The notes under the pieces are model-generated. The model saw nothing but the letters and a program-made list of their open reading frames with translations, was not told the origin of the DNA and made no database searches. A stretch of 17,758 bases of DNA from CAZEHJ01 sp964512485. Lineage in GTDB: Bacteria > Bacteroidota > Rhodothermia > Rhodothermales > UBA10348. Of the stretch, positions 6,890-14,512 are shown piece by piece. The translations under genes and the position numbers were made by a program. Numbering within the stretch: the first letter of the stretch is position 1; each line of letters begins with the position of its first letter. The DNA lies in the NCBI GenBank assembly GCA_964512485.1, contig CAZEHJ010000074.1, forward strand, positions 1-17,758, in the 5' to 3' direction.

Positions 6890-8038
6890 CTGGCCGGACT
6901 CTACCTACACATCCCCTTCTGCTCGCAACGGTGCTCGTACTGCGATTTCTTTTTCGTGACAACACGAAAAGCGCATGCCGGATTCGTTGAAGCCATGTGT
7001 CGCGAAATCGAGCTGAGAGGCGCCGCGTATGGCGGCCTCGAACCTCTGGATACCATCTACTTTGGTGGTGGCACACCTTCACAACTTGCCGTTGAAGACC
7101 TCGAGCGAATCATCGAGGCCGCCAACAGTGCTTTTGACACATCGAGCGTCTCCGAAACGACGCTTGAGATCAATCCTGAAGACGCCACTCCTGATTTTCT
7201 GAATGGACTTCGCACCATTGGCGTTGACCGCCTGAGTGTCGGCATCCAGTCGTTCTTCGACGCTGATCTGGAGTTCATGAACAGGGTACACGATGCAAAA
7301 CGGGCCAAAACGGTACTGACTGATATCCGTGAGGCGGGCTTCTCTAATTTCTCCATCGATTTAATCTTCGGCTTGCCAGAGCAGCCCGAGGAGTACTGGT
7401 CAGCCAATCTGGAGATCGCTGCCTCATACGATGTACCTCACATATCGACCTACAACCTGACGATTGAGAACGGAACTCCGCTGAAAAAGCAGGTCGATCG
7501 CGGTCTCGTAGAACCAGTTGAAGACGAAGAAGCGGCTTCGCAGTTTGGTTTCACCATGGATTATCTGGTGGAACGAGGGTTTGAGCACTACGAAATATCC
7601 AGTTTTGCCAAACCCGGCTTCAGAGCCCGACACAATCATCGATACTGGGATCATGCCAATTATATAGGATGCGGGCCGTCCGCTCACTCATTCTGGTGGA
7701 AAGGCCTTCCCGCCGAACGGTGGTCCAATGTGCGAAATATGGACCGCTATGAAGCCTTGCTCATGCAACACGTGGCTCCGATCGAGCAGAAAGAAGAGTT
7801 GGATCTGGATACGCTTGCCGATGAATACATAATGCTCCGTCTGCGTACAGCTGATGGTCTGAACCTCGAAGAACTGGAAGAGCGCTATGGCGTTGACCTG
7901 CTCGTTGATCGGGTAGATGAACTCGCAAGCCTTGAAGAAGGAGGATTCATACGTCCGATCCGGAACCAGACCGTAAAACTCACTGACCTCGGCAAAACCG
8001 TATGCGATTCCGTAACCACCACGTTGCTTCCCGATTGA
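6890..8038 (+). CDS. hemW: HemW, radical-SAM heme chaperone (HemN-like), apparently starting at CTG
   Basis: HemW binds heme and a 4Fe-4S cluster and is thought to hand heme to respiratory proteins. It is often mislabelled as oxygen-independent coproporphyrinogen III oxidase. With the start at 6890 it has 382 residues, normal for HemW. LYLHIPFCSQRCSYCDF holds the radical-SAM CxxxCxxC (Cys11, 15, 18), and the following D-F, where HemN has another Cys, marks HemW. Further motifs are YFGGGTPSQL, GVDRLSVGIQSF, IDLIFGLPEQ and YEISSFAKPGF. HNHRYW at 248-253 matches the HNxxYW heme-binding motif of HemW. YIGCGPSAHSFW and a C-terminal winged-helix-like domain follow. The frame between its upstream TAG (6851) and the cysteines holds no ATG, GTG or TTG. 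CTG at 6890 falls exactly where family members have Met (MAGLYLHIPFC-like), so I chose it. The GTG at 6956 would delete the cysteines and is not credible. No Shine-Dalgarno is visible. The 3' end overlaps the next gene by 37 bases. Confidence 0.9.
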   Translation: MAGLYLHIPFCSQRCSYCDFFFVTTRKAHAGFVEAMCREIELRGAAYGGLEPLDTIYFGGGTPSQLAVEDLERIIEAANSAFDTSSVSETTLEINPEDATPDFLNGLRTIGVDRLSVGIQSFFDADLEFMNRVHDAKRAKTVLTDIREAGFSNFSIDLIFGLPEQPEEYWSANLEIAASYDVPHISTYNLTIENGTPLKKQVDRGLVEPVEDEEAASQFGFTMDYLVERGFEHYEISSFAKPGFRARHNHRYWDHANYIGCGPSAHSFWWKGLPAERWSNVRNMDRYEALLMQHVAPIEQKEELDLDTLADEYIMLRLRTADGLNLEELEERYGVDLLVDRVDELASLEEGGFIRPIRNQTVKLTDLGKTVCDSVTTTLLPD

Positions 8039-8526
8039 CGGGTGCATTCCTGGTTGTATTGACACTTATCGGATGCGCGGACGAAGCCAAACAAGAGGGC
8101 GCTATCACGCAGGAAATTGCATTTCGACCGGACGGTATTCTCGATTTCAAGCGTGCTGACAGCACGCTCGTGACCCGTATAGTCATTGAGATTGCGGAAA
8201 CAGCACAAGCGCAGGCTCAGGGCCTCATGTACCGACGTTCCATGCCACAACGGGGCGGTATGCTATTCGTGAATCAAGCCGAATCGATGCGTTCATTCTG
8301 GATGAAGAACACGTCTCTTTCGCTCGACATCCTTTTCGTCGATGCTGAAGGTGAAATTATCAACATCGTAAAAGAGACCGCGCCGTTTTCCGAAGAGTAC
8401 ATAGAGAGTACCGAGCCTGCCCAGTTGATTGTTGAGGTCCGCTCCGGATTCGTCGATTTGTACGGCATCACAGAAAACGACAGAATAACGTGGGAGCGTC
8501 GAACGTTCGAAGAATCTGACTCATGA
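8002..8526 (+). CDS. DUF192-family lipoprotein, first copy
   Basis: The 174-residue protein has a lipoprotein signal: a basic start (MRFRNHHVASR), a hydrophobic segment (LTGAFLVVLTLIG) and a lipobox with Cys25 (LIGC), so it is probably anchored in the inner or outer membrane facing the periplasm. From about residue 55 to 168 it matches the DUF192 (COG1430) fold: VIEIAETAQAQAQGLMYRRS, RGGMLFV, a FWMKNT motif, LDILFVDAEGEI and PAQLIVEVRSG. The biochemical role of the family is not established. The gene starts inside the last 37 bases of hemW in another frame and ends in an ATGA overlap with the second DUF192 gene, so the three are likely one transcript. The ATG at 8002 gives a normal-length signal peptide, which supports it. 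Similarity to the next gene indicates duplication. Confidence 0.88.
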   Translation: MRFRNHHVASRLTGAFLVVLTLIGCADEAKQEGAITQEIAFRPDGILDFKRADSTLVTRIVIEIAETAQAQAQGLMYRRSMPQRGGMLFVNQAESMRSFWMKNTSLSLDILFVDAEGEIINIVKETAPFSEEYIESTEPAQLIVEVRSGFVDLYGITENDRITWERRTFEESDS

Positions 8527-9017
8527 AAAACCTGATCCCATTATTATCGCTGACCTTTATTCTCGCAGCTTGTGGAGGCGGATCCAATTCCGGATCGACC
8601 GAAACACCTCCTGCTGATACCCACGTCAATATCCCGTTTCGCGAAGACGGAAGTCTGACCATGAGCCGGGACGGAGACGTTTTTCAGGAAATTGTGATCG
8701 AAATAGCCGAATCCGACTCTTCCCGAAACCGAGGGCTGATGCAGAGGGACGGACTTCCCGAAGACGGTGGAATGTTATTCCTTTTCGAAACAGAAACCGC
8801 GCAGGGCTTTTGGATGGCAAACACCCGCATTGCACTGGATTTGATATTCATCCGCTCCGACGGAGCAGTGCAGAGCATATCTAAATATATCCAGCCCATG
8901 CGTACAGACACTGTTCCGTCTGATGGGCCGGCTCAGTTCGTCCTGGAGGTTGTCGCCGGTTATACGGATTCAGTTGGATTGATCGAAGGTGACCACATCG
9001 AGTGGGTCCGCAACTGA
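8523..9017 (+). CDS. DUF192-family lipoprotein, second copy
   Basis: This 164-residue protein starts with a short lipoprotein signal (MKNLIPLLSLTFILAAC, lipobox LAAC with Cys17) followed by a Gly/Ser-rich linker (GGGSNSGS). The DUF192 core covers roughly residues 55-160 and keeps the same blocks as its neighbour: FREDGSL, VIEIAE, RGLMQRDGLPEDGGMLF, GFWMANTRIALDLIFI and PAQFVLEVVAG. It begins in the ATGA that ends the first copy, so translation is probably coupled. It ends 37 bases before the convergent A-type carrier gene. The two copies differ in most non-core positions, pointing to an old duplication and not a recent or assembly-made repeat. Function is unknown. A periplasmic lipoprotein is the safest statement. 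Confidence 0.88.
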   Translation: MKNLIPLLSLTFILAACGGGSNSGSTETPPADTHVNIPFREDGSLTMSRDGDVFQEIVIEIAESDSSRNRGLMQRDGLPEDGGMLFLFETETAQGFWMANTRIALDLIFIRSDGAVQSISKYIQPMRTDTVPSDGPAQFVLEVVAGYTDSVGLIEGDHIEWVRN

Positions 9018-9054
9018 TCCAATTAGATCTTAAAAGAGATCCGCTACAGTCTCC

Positions 9055-9405
9055 TTACAGACCGAAGCTCTCTCCACAGGCGCAATTCCGAATGGCCTGC
9101 GGATTTTCAAAGTGAAATCCTTTGCCTTCCAGACCGTCGCTGAAATCCAGTACAGTGCCTTCCAGGTACGCAACGCTTCTGGGGTCGATAATGACTGTGA
9201 AATTCGAAGTGGATATTTCCGAATCAGTTGGCTGTTTCTGGGTGTCCCACCCGAGATCGTACGTCAACCCAGAACAACCACCCGGAACGACTGCTACTCT
9301 CAGGTAGGTCGTTGAGAAGTCAATTTTTTCGTTGCTTGCAGTCTGATTCAATTTGGCCAATGCCGCATCTGTGATGCTGAATACAGTATTGCTGATGATT
9401 TCCAT
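9055..9405 (-). CDS. A-type iron-sulfur cluster carrier (IscA/SufA/ErpA family)
   Basis: This is a 116-residue HesB/IscA-family protein that receives Fe-S clusters from the SUF scaffold and passes them to target enzymes. The three conserved cysteines are Cys44 in VPGGCSGLTYDLG and Cys108/Cys110 in NCACGESFGL at the C-terminus. DPRSVAYLEGTVLDF and FHFENPQA are family blocks. I cannot tell SufA, IscA and ErpA apart on motifs. The chosen start is the ATG at 9405, where the family N-terminus (ISNTVFSITDAALAKL) begins. A longer in-frame reading from 9474 adds 23 residues without family character. It diverges from sufB across a 272-base region, so it may share regulation with the suf operon, and it converges with the second DUF192 gene. 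Confidence 0.93.
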   Translation of the reverse strand: MEIISNTVFSITDAALAKLNQTASNEKIDFSTTYLRVAVVPGGCSGLTYDLGWDTQKQPTDSEISTSNFTVIIDPRSVAYLEGTVLDFSDGLEGKGFHFENPQAIRNCACGESFGL

Positions 9406-9539
9406 ATCTGATCTCGGATTGATCGCCGGTATTCCCTGAGAAAGGACCTGACTGTTTCGAGTGCATCCACCCATTTGCCCTTCGGGTGTTCCCCGAGAAT
9501 CAGAATCTGATATGGAGTACTGTGTGAAGACTGAATCAT
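9348..9539 (-). CDS. Possible small upstream open frame overlapping the A-type carrier gene
   Basis: A 63-residue frame (MIQSSHSTPYQILILGEHPK...) starts after a purine-rich GAAGAGAGAGAA and runs across the start of the A-type carrier gene, overlapping its first 58 bases in a different frame. I recognise no family. It may be a short leader frame, a decayed gene remnant, or chance. The reasons to list it are the good ribosome site and the otherwise empty position in the divergent region. The overlap with a real gene and the lack of recognisable domains argue against it. Support is weak. Confidence 0.2.
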   Translation of the reverse strand: MIQSSHSTPYQILILGEHPKGKWVDALETVRSFLREYRRSIRDQIWKSSAILYSASQMRHWPN

Positions 9540-9563
9540 TTCTCTCTCTTCAAGGAAACTAAT

Positions 9564-9588
9564 AGTCTGAATTTTCTTTATTTAGACT
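9564..9588. promoter_or_regulatory. Inverted repeat in the suf promoter region
   Basis: AGTCTGAA (9564-9571) and TTTAGACT (9581-9588) are inverted copies of one another with one mismatch, separated by nine bases. The same TTTAGACT word reappears at 9662-9669 just before sufB. This is a candidate operator for a regulator of the divergent sufB and A-type genes. No regulator gene of the IscR/SufR type is in the window, so the partner is unknown. Confidence 0.35.
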
Positions 9589-9660
9589 GATTCCAAACAA
9601 GCACCCAGAATCGTCGTTTTCAGCATCTCTGAAGCGTTTAGTGTTCTGGATAAGCAGAGG

Positions 9661-9673
9661 TTTTAGACTAAAA
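9661..9673. promoter_or_regulatory. TTTTAGACTAAAA palindrome just before sufB
   Basis: TTTTAGACTAAAA is a perfect 6+1+6 palindrome that ends four bases before the sufB start codon, where a Shine-Dalgarno site would normally be. It contains TTTAGACT, which also occurs at 9581. A protein bound here would block transcription through the site or hide the sufB start. The nearest purine-rich run, AGAGG at 9656-9660, is 17 bases from the ATG, too far for a normal ribosome site. The pattern is seen directly; the function is inferred. Confidence 0.35.
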
Positions 9674-9677
9674 GTCA

Positions 9678-11138
9678 ATGAGTGAGAGCGGAACAGAGTT
9701 ATTGCACGAAGTCGCTGAGAGCGACTACAAATACGGATTTGTCACTGATATCGAATCCGACAAGGCTCCTGTAGGCCTGAATGAGGATATCGTTCGTCAC
9801 ATTTCCTCCCGAAAAAATGAACCTGAATGGCTTCTGGAGTGGCGCTTGAAGGCTTTTCGTCATTTCGTTTCCCTGATGGAGTCTGGAAAGGTGCCTGAAT
9901 GGGCGCACCTCGACATCCCGGAAATCGATTTTCAGGCTATTTCCTACTTTTCCGCTCCAAAACAACGCCCGGAATACACCTCCCTGGACGAAGTCGATCC
10001 TGAACTCATTGATACGTTCACTCGACTGGGTATCCCCATCCAGGAACAGGAAAGACTCGTTGGAATGGCGGTTGACGTTGTGATGGACTCTGTATCTGTC
10101 ACGACCACGTTCAACGCCGAGTTGGAGAAAAACGGCATTATTTTCTGCTCTTTCAGCGACGCAGTTCAGGAGCATCCTGAACTCGTTCGGAAGTATCTGG
10201 GCAGCGTAGTCCCATACACCGACAACTTTTTTTCGGCGCTGAATTCAGCGGTCTTCTCCGACGGCTCTTTCTGTTACATCCCAAAAGGTGTTCGCTGTCC
10301 GGTTGAGCTCTCTACCTATTTCCGAATCAATGAAGCCGGAACGGGACAGTTTGAGAGAACGCTCATTGTTGCGGACAAGGATTCCTATGTGAGCTATCTC
10401 GAAGGATGTACGGCACCTCAACGCGACGAAAACCAGTTGCACGCAGCTGTTGTGGAGATCGTCGCCATGGAAGATGCAGAAGTGAAGTATTCGACGATCC
10501 AGAACTGGTATCCCGGAAACGCAGATGGTGTAGGTGGCATCTACAACTTTGTCACCAAACGTGGTATCTGCGACGGGGACCGGGCAAAAATCAGCTGGAC
10601 TCAGCTGGAGACCGGATCCGCGATCACCTGGAAGTATCCTTCCTGCATTCTCAAAGGAGACGATTCAGTCGGAGAGTTTTACTCCGTCGCCTTCACCAAG
10701 GGACGTCAGCAAGCTGATACTGGAACCAAGATGATCCATATTGGCAAGAACACATCTTCGACCATCATATCGAAGGGCATCTCGGGTGGATTCAGCCAGA
10801 ATGCCTATCGCGGACTTGTCAGGGTGAACAAGGGGGCTGAAAACGCCCGCAATTTCAGCCAGTGTGACTCGATGTTGCTGGGGGACCGTTGCGGAGCACA
10901 CACATTCCCCTATCTGGAGATCCATAATCCGACTGCGAAAGTAGAGCACGAAGCTACCACCTCGAAGGTTGGTGAAGATCAGATTTTTTACTGCCAGCAG
11001 AGAGGCATCAGTGAGCAGGACGCGATCAAACTGATCGTAAATGGATTCTGCAAAGAGATTCTCGCGAAGCTTCCCATGGAATTTGCCGTGGAAGCACGCA
11101 ACCTGTTGGCCATTGAACTTGAAGGCAGCGTCGGGTAA
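9678..11138 (+). CDS. sufB: Fe-S cluster assembly scaffold SufB
   Basis: SufB is the scaffold subunit of the cytoplasmic SufBC2D complex, on which Fe-S clusters are built with sulfur from SufSE and ATP from SufC. The protein has 486 residues, the usual size. Family blocks visible are NEPEWLLEWRLKAFRHF (about 47-63), SVVPYTDNFFSALNSAVFSD, YIPKGVRCPVELSTYFRIN, SYLEGCTAP, WYPGNADGVGGIYNF and the GDRCGAHTFPYLEIHNPTAK segment. In that last segment Cys405 sits where the functional Cys of E. coli SufB is expected, followed by EHEATTSKVGEDQIFYCQQR. The ATG at 9678 gives the standard N-terminus. It is the first gene of the operon; sufC follows after 32 bases. Confidence 0.97.
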   Translation: MSESGTELLHEVAESDYKYGFVTDIESDKAPVGLNEDIVRHISSRKNEPEWLLEWRLKAFRHFVSLMESGKVPEWAHLDIPEIDFQAISYFSAPKQRPEYTSLDEVDPELIDTFTRLGIPIQEQERLVGMAVDVVMDSVSVTTTFNAELEKNGIIFCSFSDAVQEHPELVRKYLGSVVPYTDNFFSALNSAVFSDGSFCYIPKGVRCPVELSTYFRINEAGTGQFERTLIVADKDSYVSYLEGCTAPQRDENQLHAAVVEIVAMEDAEVKYSTIQNWYPGNADGVGGIYNFVTKRGICDGDRAKISWTQLETGSAITWKYPSCILKGDDSVGEFYSVAFTKGRQQADTGTKMIHIGKNTSSTIISKGISGGFSQNAYRGLVRVNKGAENARNFSQCDSMLLGDRCGAHTFPYLEIHNPTAKVEHEATTSKVGEDQIFYCQQRGISEQDAIKLIVNGFCKEILAKLPMEFAVEARNLLAIELEGSVG

Positions 11139-11170
11139 GACGACTGCAACGAACAATTGAACAAACGATT

Positions 11171-11935
11171 ATGCTGACTATTAATAATCTTCACGTCTCC
11201 ATCGAGGAGGAAGGAACCAAGATCCTGAACGGACTGGATCTGAAGGTCAATGCTGGCGAAGTACATGCCATTATGGGACCGAATGGGTCTGGTAAAAGCA
11301 CGCTGGCATCGGTTCTGGCGGGAAAGGACGGCTACGACATCGATCAGGGATCCATCTCTTTCGACGGAGACGACCTTATGGAGATGGACCCGGACGAAAG
11401 GGCCCGGGAAGGATTGTTTCTGGCGTTTCAGTATCCGGTGGAGCTTCCGGGAGTTTCCATGTCCAATTTCCTGAAGCAGGCTGTCAATTCGGTCCGAGAA
11501 CATCGCAATCAGGATCCTCTCTCCGCTGGGGATTTCCTGAAAATGATGAAAGAAAAAGCTGCATTTGTACACCTTGATCCTTCTCTGAAATCCAGAGCGG
11601 TCAATGAAGGCTTCTCCGGTGGTGAAAAGAAACGAAATGAGATCTTTCAGCTTGCCATGCTGGATCCGAAGCTTGCTATTCTTGACGAAACAGATTCAGG
11701 ACTCGATATCGACGCTCTACGTATCGTCGCGGACGGAGTAAACCAGCTACGCAGCCCCGACAGGGCATTCGTCGTGATTACTCACTACCAGCGTTTGCTG
11801 GATTACATCGTTCCAGACTTCGTCCACGTGCTGGTTGACGGAAAGATCGTGATGTCGGGTGACAAACAGCTTGCTCTGGAACTGGAAGAAAAAGGCTACG
11901 ACTGGATCAAAGACGAACAGGGTCAACTGACCTGA
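11171..11935 (+). CDS. sufC: Fe-S assembly ATPase SufC
   Basis: SufC is the ABC-type ATPase of the SufBC2D scaffold; it is soluble and not a transporter. The 254 residues hold Walker A GPNGSGKST at 36-44, the Q-loop AFQYPVELPGVS characteristic of SufC, the ABC signature SGGEKKRNE at 149, and Walker B LAILDETDSGLD. In Walker B, Asp172 and Glu173 are present and the segment continues into the SufC-specific DSGLDIDALR. The switch His is in VITHYQRLL. All catalytic elements are intact, so an active ATPase is expected. It lies between sufB and sufD on the same strand, with 32-base and 17-base gaps. No strong Shine-Dalgarno precedes the ATG. Confidence 0.97.
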   Translation: MLTINNLHVSIEEEGTKILNGLDLKVNAGEVHAIMGPNGSGKSTLASVLAGKDGYDIDQGSISFDGDDLMEMDPDERAREGLFLAFQYPVELPGVSMSNFLKQAVNSVREHRNQDPLSAGDFLKMMKEKAAFVHLDPSLKSRAVNEGFSGGEKKRNEIFQLAMLDPKLAILDETDSGLDIDALRIVADGVNQLRSPDRAFVVITHYQRLLDYIVPDFVHVLVDGKIVMSGDKQLALELEEKGYDWIKDEQGQLT

Positions 11936-11952
11936 AGAGGTCTTAATTAGAT

Positions 11953-13263
11953 ATGCCTACTCAACCTCATATGGACACTTCGAAGGAGACGATGGAATCC
12001 AGATTCGCAGAAACATTTGGTGCCGATCTGGCCGTGGAAAACGGAAATTCGTGGATTTCCGATCGCCGAAGAGCCATGGAATCGTTCCAAGCGAACGGTT
12101 TTCCAAAAAGAAAATCTGAGTCCTACAAATACACGCCGGTTTCAAAACGTCTCAACGACACGTTTCCCGCTGCTCAGGATATTGAAACGCTCAAAACGGA
12201 TTCTGCCTTTGCCTCTCTTGATGGGATTCACCTTTCGACGCGCAATGGTCTGCTGCGACATGGTAACCAGATTTCAGGCCTTCCTGCTGGATTGACAATC
12301 GCGTCGCTGAAGAAGACTTATGATGAGAATCCGGAATTTCTCTCCGGTATTCTTTCCTCTGCCCTGGATCTGGAACGGGATCCGTTCTCAGCTCTCGCCG
12401 CCGCCTCGGCTAGCGACGGAGTCTTCATCCACGTAGAGTCGGGGGTGCACATCGATGAAACCATCGTCATTCACCATGATGAGGTAGACTCAGCAGGATT
12501 TGTTCAGCCACGTCTTTTGATCGTTGCTGAAAAGGGAGCATCAGTGAACATGCTGGAGCATTTTGGTCAATCTTCGGTCGCACCCGCGTTTGAAAACCGG
12601 ATTGCTGAAGCCCTCGTCGAAAAGGGTGCCAGGGTTGATCACGTGCTGGTTTACGAGCGCAACGAGAATGCTACGTTCGTAAACGGTCTGCACGTGACTC
12701 AGGCTGACGAAAGCCACTTCTCCACCAATACCATTACGCTGGGTGGAGGGCTCGTGAGAAATAATCTGCATTTTCTACCGGACGGTGAGGAATGTGAGAC
12801 CCATCTTAATGGTCTGTACATCGCTCGAGGCAATATGCACGTCGACAATCACACGATTGTGGACCATGCGAAACCCAATTGTGTGAGCAACGAGCTGTTC
12901 AAAGGCATCGTCACAGATAAAGCCACGGGAGTCTTCAATGGAAAGGTCCTCGTTCGACAGGACGCTCAGAAGATCAATGCGTACCAGACATCAAAAAGCA
13001 TTGTTCTTGACAGAAACGCCAGCATTTATGCCAAGCCTGAACTTGAGATATATGCTGACGACGTGAAATGTAGTCACGGCGCGACGACTGGAGAATTGGA
13101 CGATGAGGCCTTGTTTTATCTGAGAGCCAGAGGCATCAACTATGAAACCGCGCGCATGATGCTGCTCGAAGCATTTGCTCGCGATGTCGTGGATCTGATA
13201 GAGCTCGAAGGGGTCCGAGAGTATCTCTATTCGCGCCTGCATGAAATCCTTCTGGACAACTGA
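11953..13263 (+). CDS. sufD: Fe-S cluster assembly protein SufD
   Basis: SufD is the SufB paralogue that pairs with SufB in the SufBC2D scaffold and is needed for iron entry. The protein has 436 residues. The N-terminal region shows the expected FPKRKSESYKYTPVSKRLND block. The centre is the right-handed beta-helix, and the C-terminus carries the diagnostic DVKCSHGATTGELDDEALFY segment. His375 in KCSHGAT corresponds to the conserved SufD His, followed by LRARGI and a helical end. The start at 11953 (MPTQPHM) is preceded by a weak AGAGG. Internal ATGs at residues 7 and 14 are possible alternatives and would only trim the N-terminus. The 3' end may overlap the sufS start by 23 bases. Confidence 0.95.
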   Translation: MPTQPHMDTSKETMESRFAETFGADLAVENGNSWISDRRRAMESFQANGFPKRKSESYKYTPVSKRLNDTFPAAQDIETLKTDSAFASLDGIHLSTRNGLLRHGNQISGLPAGLTIASLKKTYDENPEFLSGILSSALDLERDPFSALAAASASDGVFIHVESGVHIDETIVIHHDEVDSAGFVQPRLLIVAEKGASVNMLEHFGQSSVAPAFENRIAEALVEKGARVDHVLVYERNENATFVNGLHVTQADESHFSTNTITLGGGLVRNNLHFLPDGEECETHLNGLYIARGNMHVDNHTIVDHAKPNCVSNELFKGIVTDKATGVFNGKVLVRQDAQKINAYQTSKSIVLDRNASIYAKPELEIYADDVKCSHGATTGELDDEALFYLRARGINYETARMMLLEAFARDVVDLIELEGVREYLYSRLHEILLDN

Positions 13264-14512
13264 CAGCATGGAGGTTGGAGGATTGACGACATCGAGCGAG
13301 AAACTGGAACGCATCAGGAGCGACTTCCCGATTCTGGGAAAGACGATAAATGGTCACGAACTCGCCTATCTGGACAATGCGGCGACAGCTCAAAAACCGC
13401 GGTCGGTCCTCGACCGAATAAATGAATATTACACCAGCGAGAATGCAAACGTTCATCGGGGTGTCCATACGCTGAGTCAGACGGCAACCGAGACTTACGA
13501 AGCTGCCAGAAACCGAATTGCGACTTTTCTTGGTGCCTCCAGTCCTCGCGAAATTGTTTTCACCCGTGGTACCACCGAAGCGATCAATCTGGTCGCCTCG
13601 TCGATGGGCGTTTCCGGGATTGGACAGGGCGACGAGATCGTCGTGTCTGAAATGGAACACCATTCCAACATTGTACCCTGGCAACTGCTGTGCGAGCGAA
13701 CCGGAGCAACCATGCGCGTGGTCCCGGTATCTGAAGCTGGAGAACTTGAGTACGATGAGTATCAGGCCAGCCTGAATGAGCGCACCAGGCTCGTCGCGCT
13801 GGTTCATGTATCCAATTCACTGGGGAGTATCAATCCTGTGCGTCGCATCATTTCAGATGCGCATAGTCTCGACATTCCTGTCTTGCTGGACGGGGCGCAG
13901 GCCACACCTCACATGAGGGTCAATGTGAGTGAGATCGACGTGGATTTCTACTGCGTATCGAGCCACAAAATGTTCGGTCCTACAGGATTCGGAGTGCTGT
14001 ACGGAAAGGAAGCACTGCTTGAAGCCTTGCCCCCCTATCAGGGTGGAGGGGACATGATTGAAGAGGTGGATTTCGCAGGCACGACATTCAATGAACTACC
14101 TCACAAATTCGAAGCCGGAACCCCCCACATCGCAGGTGCGATTGGCTTTGCGGCAGCCATCGACTATCTCGAAAGCGTTGGATTCGACTGGATCTCAGAA
14201 CAAGAATCAGATCTTCTGACCTACGCAACAGGAAGGCTTAGGGACATAGAAGGCCTTCGTATCGTAGGCGAAGCCAAACAAAAGGCGTCTGTCATTTCGT
14301 TTCTGCTCGGAAACTCACATCCCTACGATGTGGGCACCGTGCTGGACAAAATGGGTATTGCTGTACGAACGGGACATCACTGCACGCAGCCGCTCATGAA
14401 GCGGTATGGAATTCCCGGCACGGTCAGGGCTTCTCTCGCTTTTTACAACACTCGGGACGAAATCGACCGGCTGGTCAGTGGCCTGAAAAAAGCATCCAGT
14501 CTTTTCTCATGA
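13241..14512 (+). CDS. sufS: Cysteine desulfurase SufS (group II)
   Basis: SufS is a pyridoxal-phosphate enzyme that takes sulfur from cysteine and passes the persulfide to SufE. The reading from 13241 is 423 residues. The family begins at about LERIRSDFPIL (23-33), then YLDNAATAQKP, NVHRGVHTLS, FTRGTTEAINLVA, EMEHHSNIVPWQ and DGAQATPH. The PLP lysine is Lys243 in SSHKMFGPTG. The sulfur-accepting Cys381 lies in VRTGHHCTQPLM, a short loop typical of the SufS group. The start is uncertain: 13241 overlaps sufD by 23 bases, whereas the ATG at 13268 lies just after the sufD stop and would give 414 residues. Neither has a convincing Shine-Dalgarno. The C-terminus overlaps sufE by ATGA. Confidence 0.95.
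   Translation: MKSFWTTDSMEVGGLTTSSEKLERIRSDFPILGKTINGHELAYLDNAATAQKPRSVLDRINEYYTSENANVHRGVHTLSQTATETYEAARNRIATFLGASSPREIVFTRGTTEAINLVASSMGVSGIGQGDEIVVSEMEHHSNIVPWQLLCERTGATMRVVPVSEAGELEYDEYQASLNERTRLVALVHVSNSLGSINPVRRIISDAHSLDIPVLLDGAQATPHMRVNVSEIDVDFYCVSSHKMFGPTGFGVLYGKEALLEALPPYQGGGDMIEEVDFAGTTFNELPHKFEAGTPHIAGAIGFAAAIDYLESVGFDWISEQESDLLTYATGRLRDIEGLRIVGEAKQKASVISFLLGNSHPYDVGTVLDKMGIAVRTGHHCTQPLMKRYGIPGTVRASLAFYNTRDEIDRLVSGLKKASSLFS

Noticed and set aside
6802..6990. Small + strand frame bridging the barrel protein and hemW
   Set aside because: It is out of frame with hemW, overlaps both genes, and would not restore the hemW N-terminus without a frameshift. It looks like chance.
9018..9054. 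GATCT...AGATC hairpin between the second DUF192 gene and the A-type gene
   Set aside because: The stem is only five bases, A/T-rich and without a T-run; too weak to call a terminator.
13136..13807. A 223-residue open frame opposite sufD/sufS
   Set aside because: It lies antisense to strongly recognised SUF genes, has no recognisable domain and reads as an antisense shadow. The same applies to the long minus-strand frames at 9699-10175 and 10988-11572.
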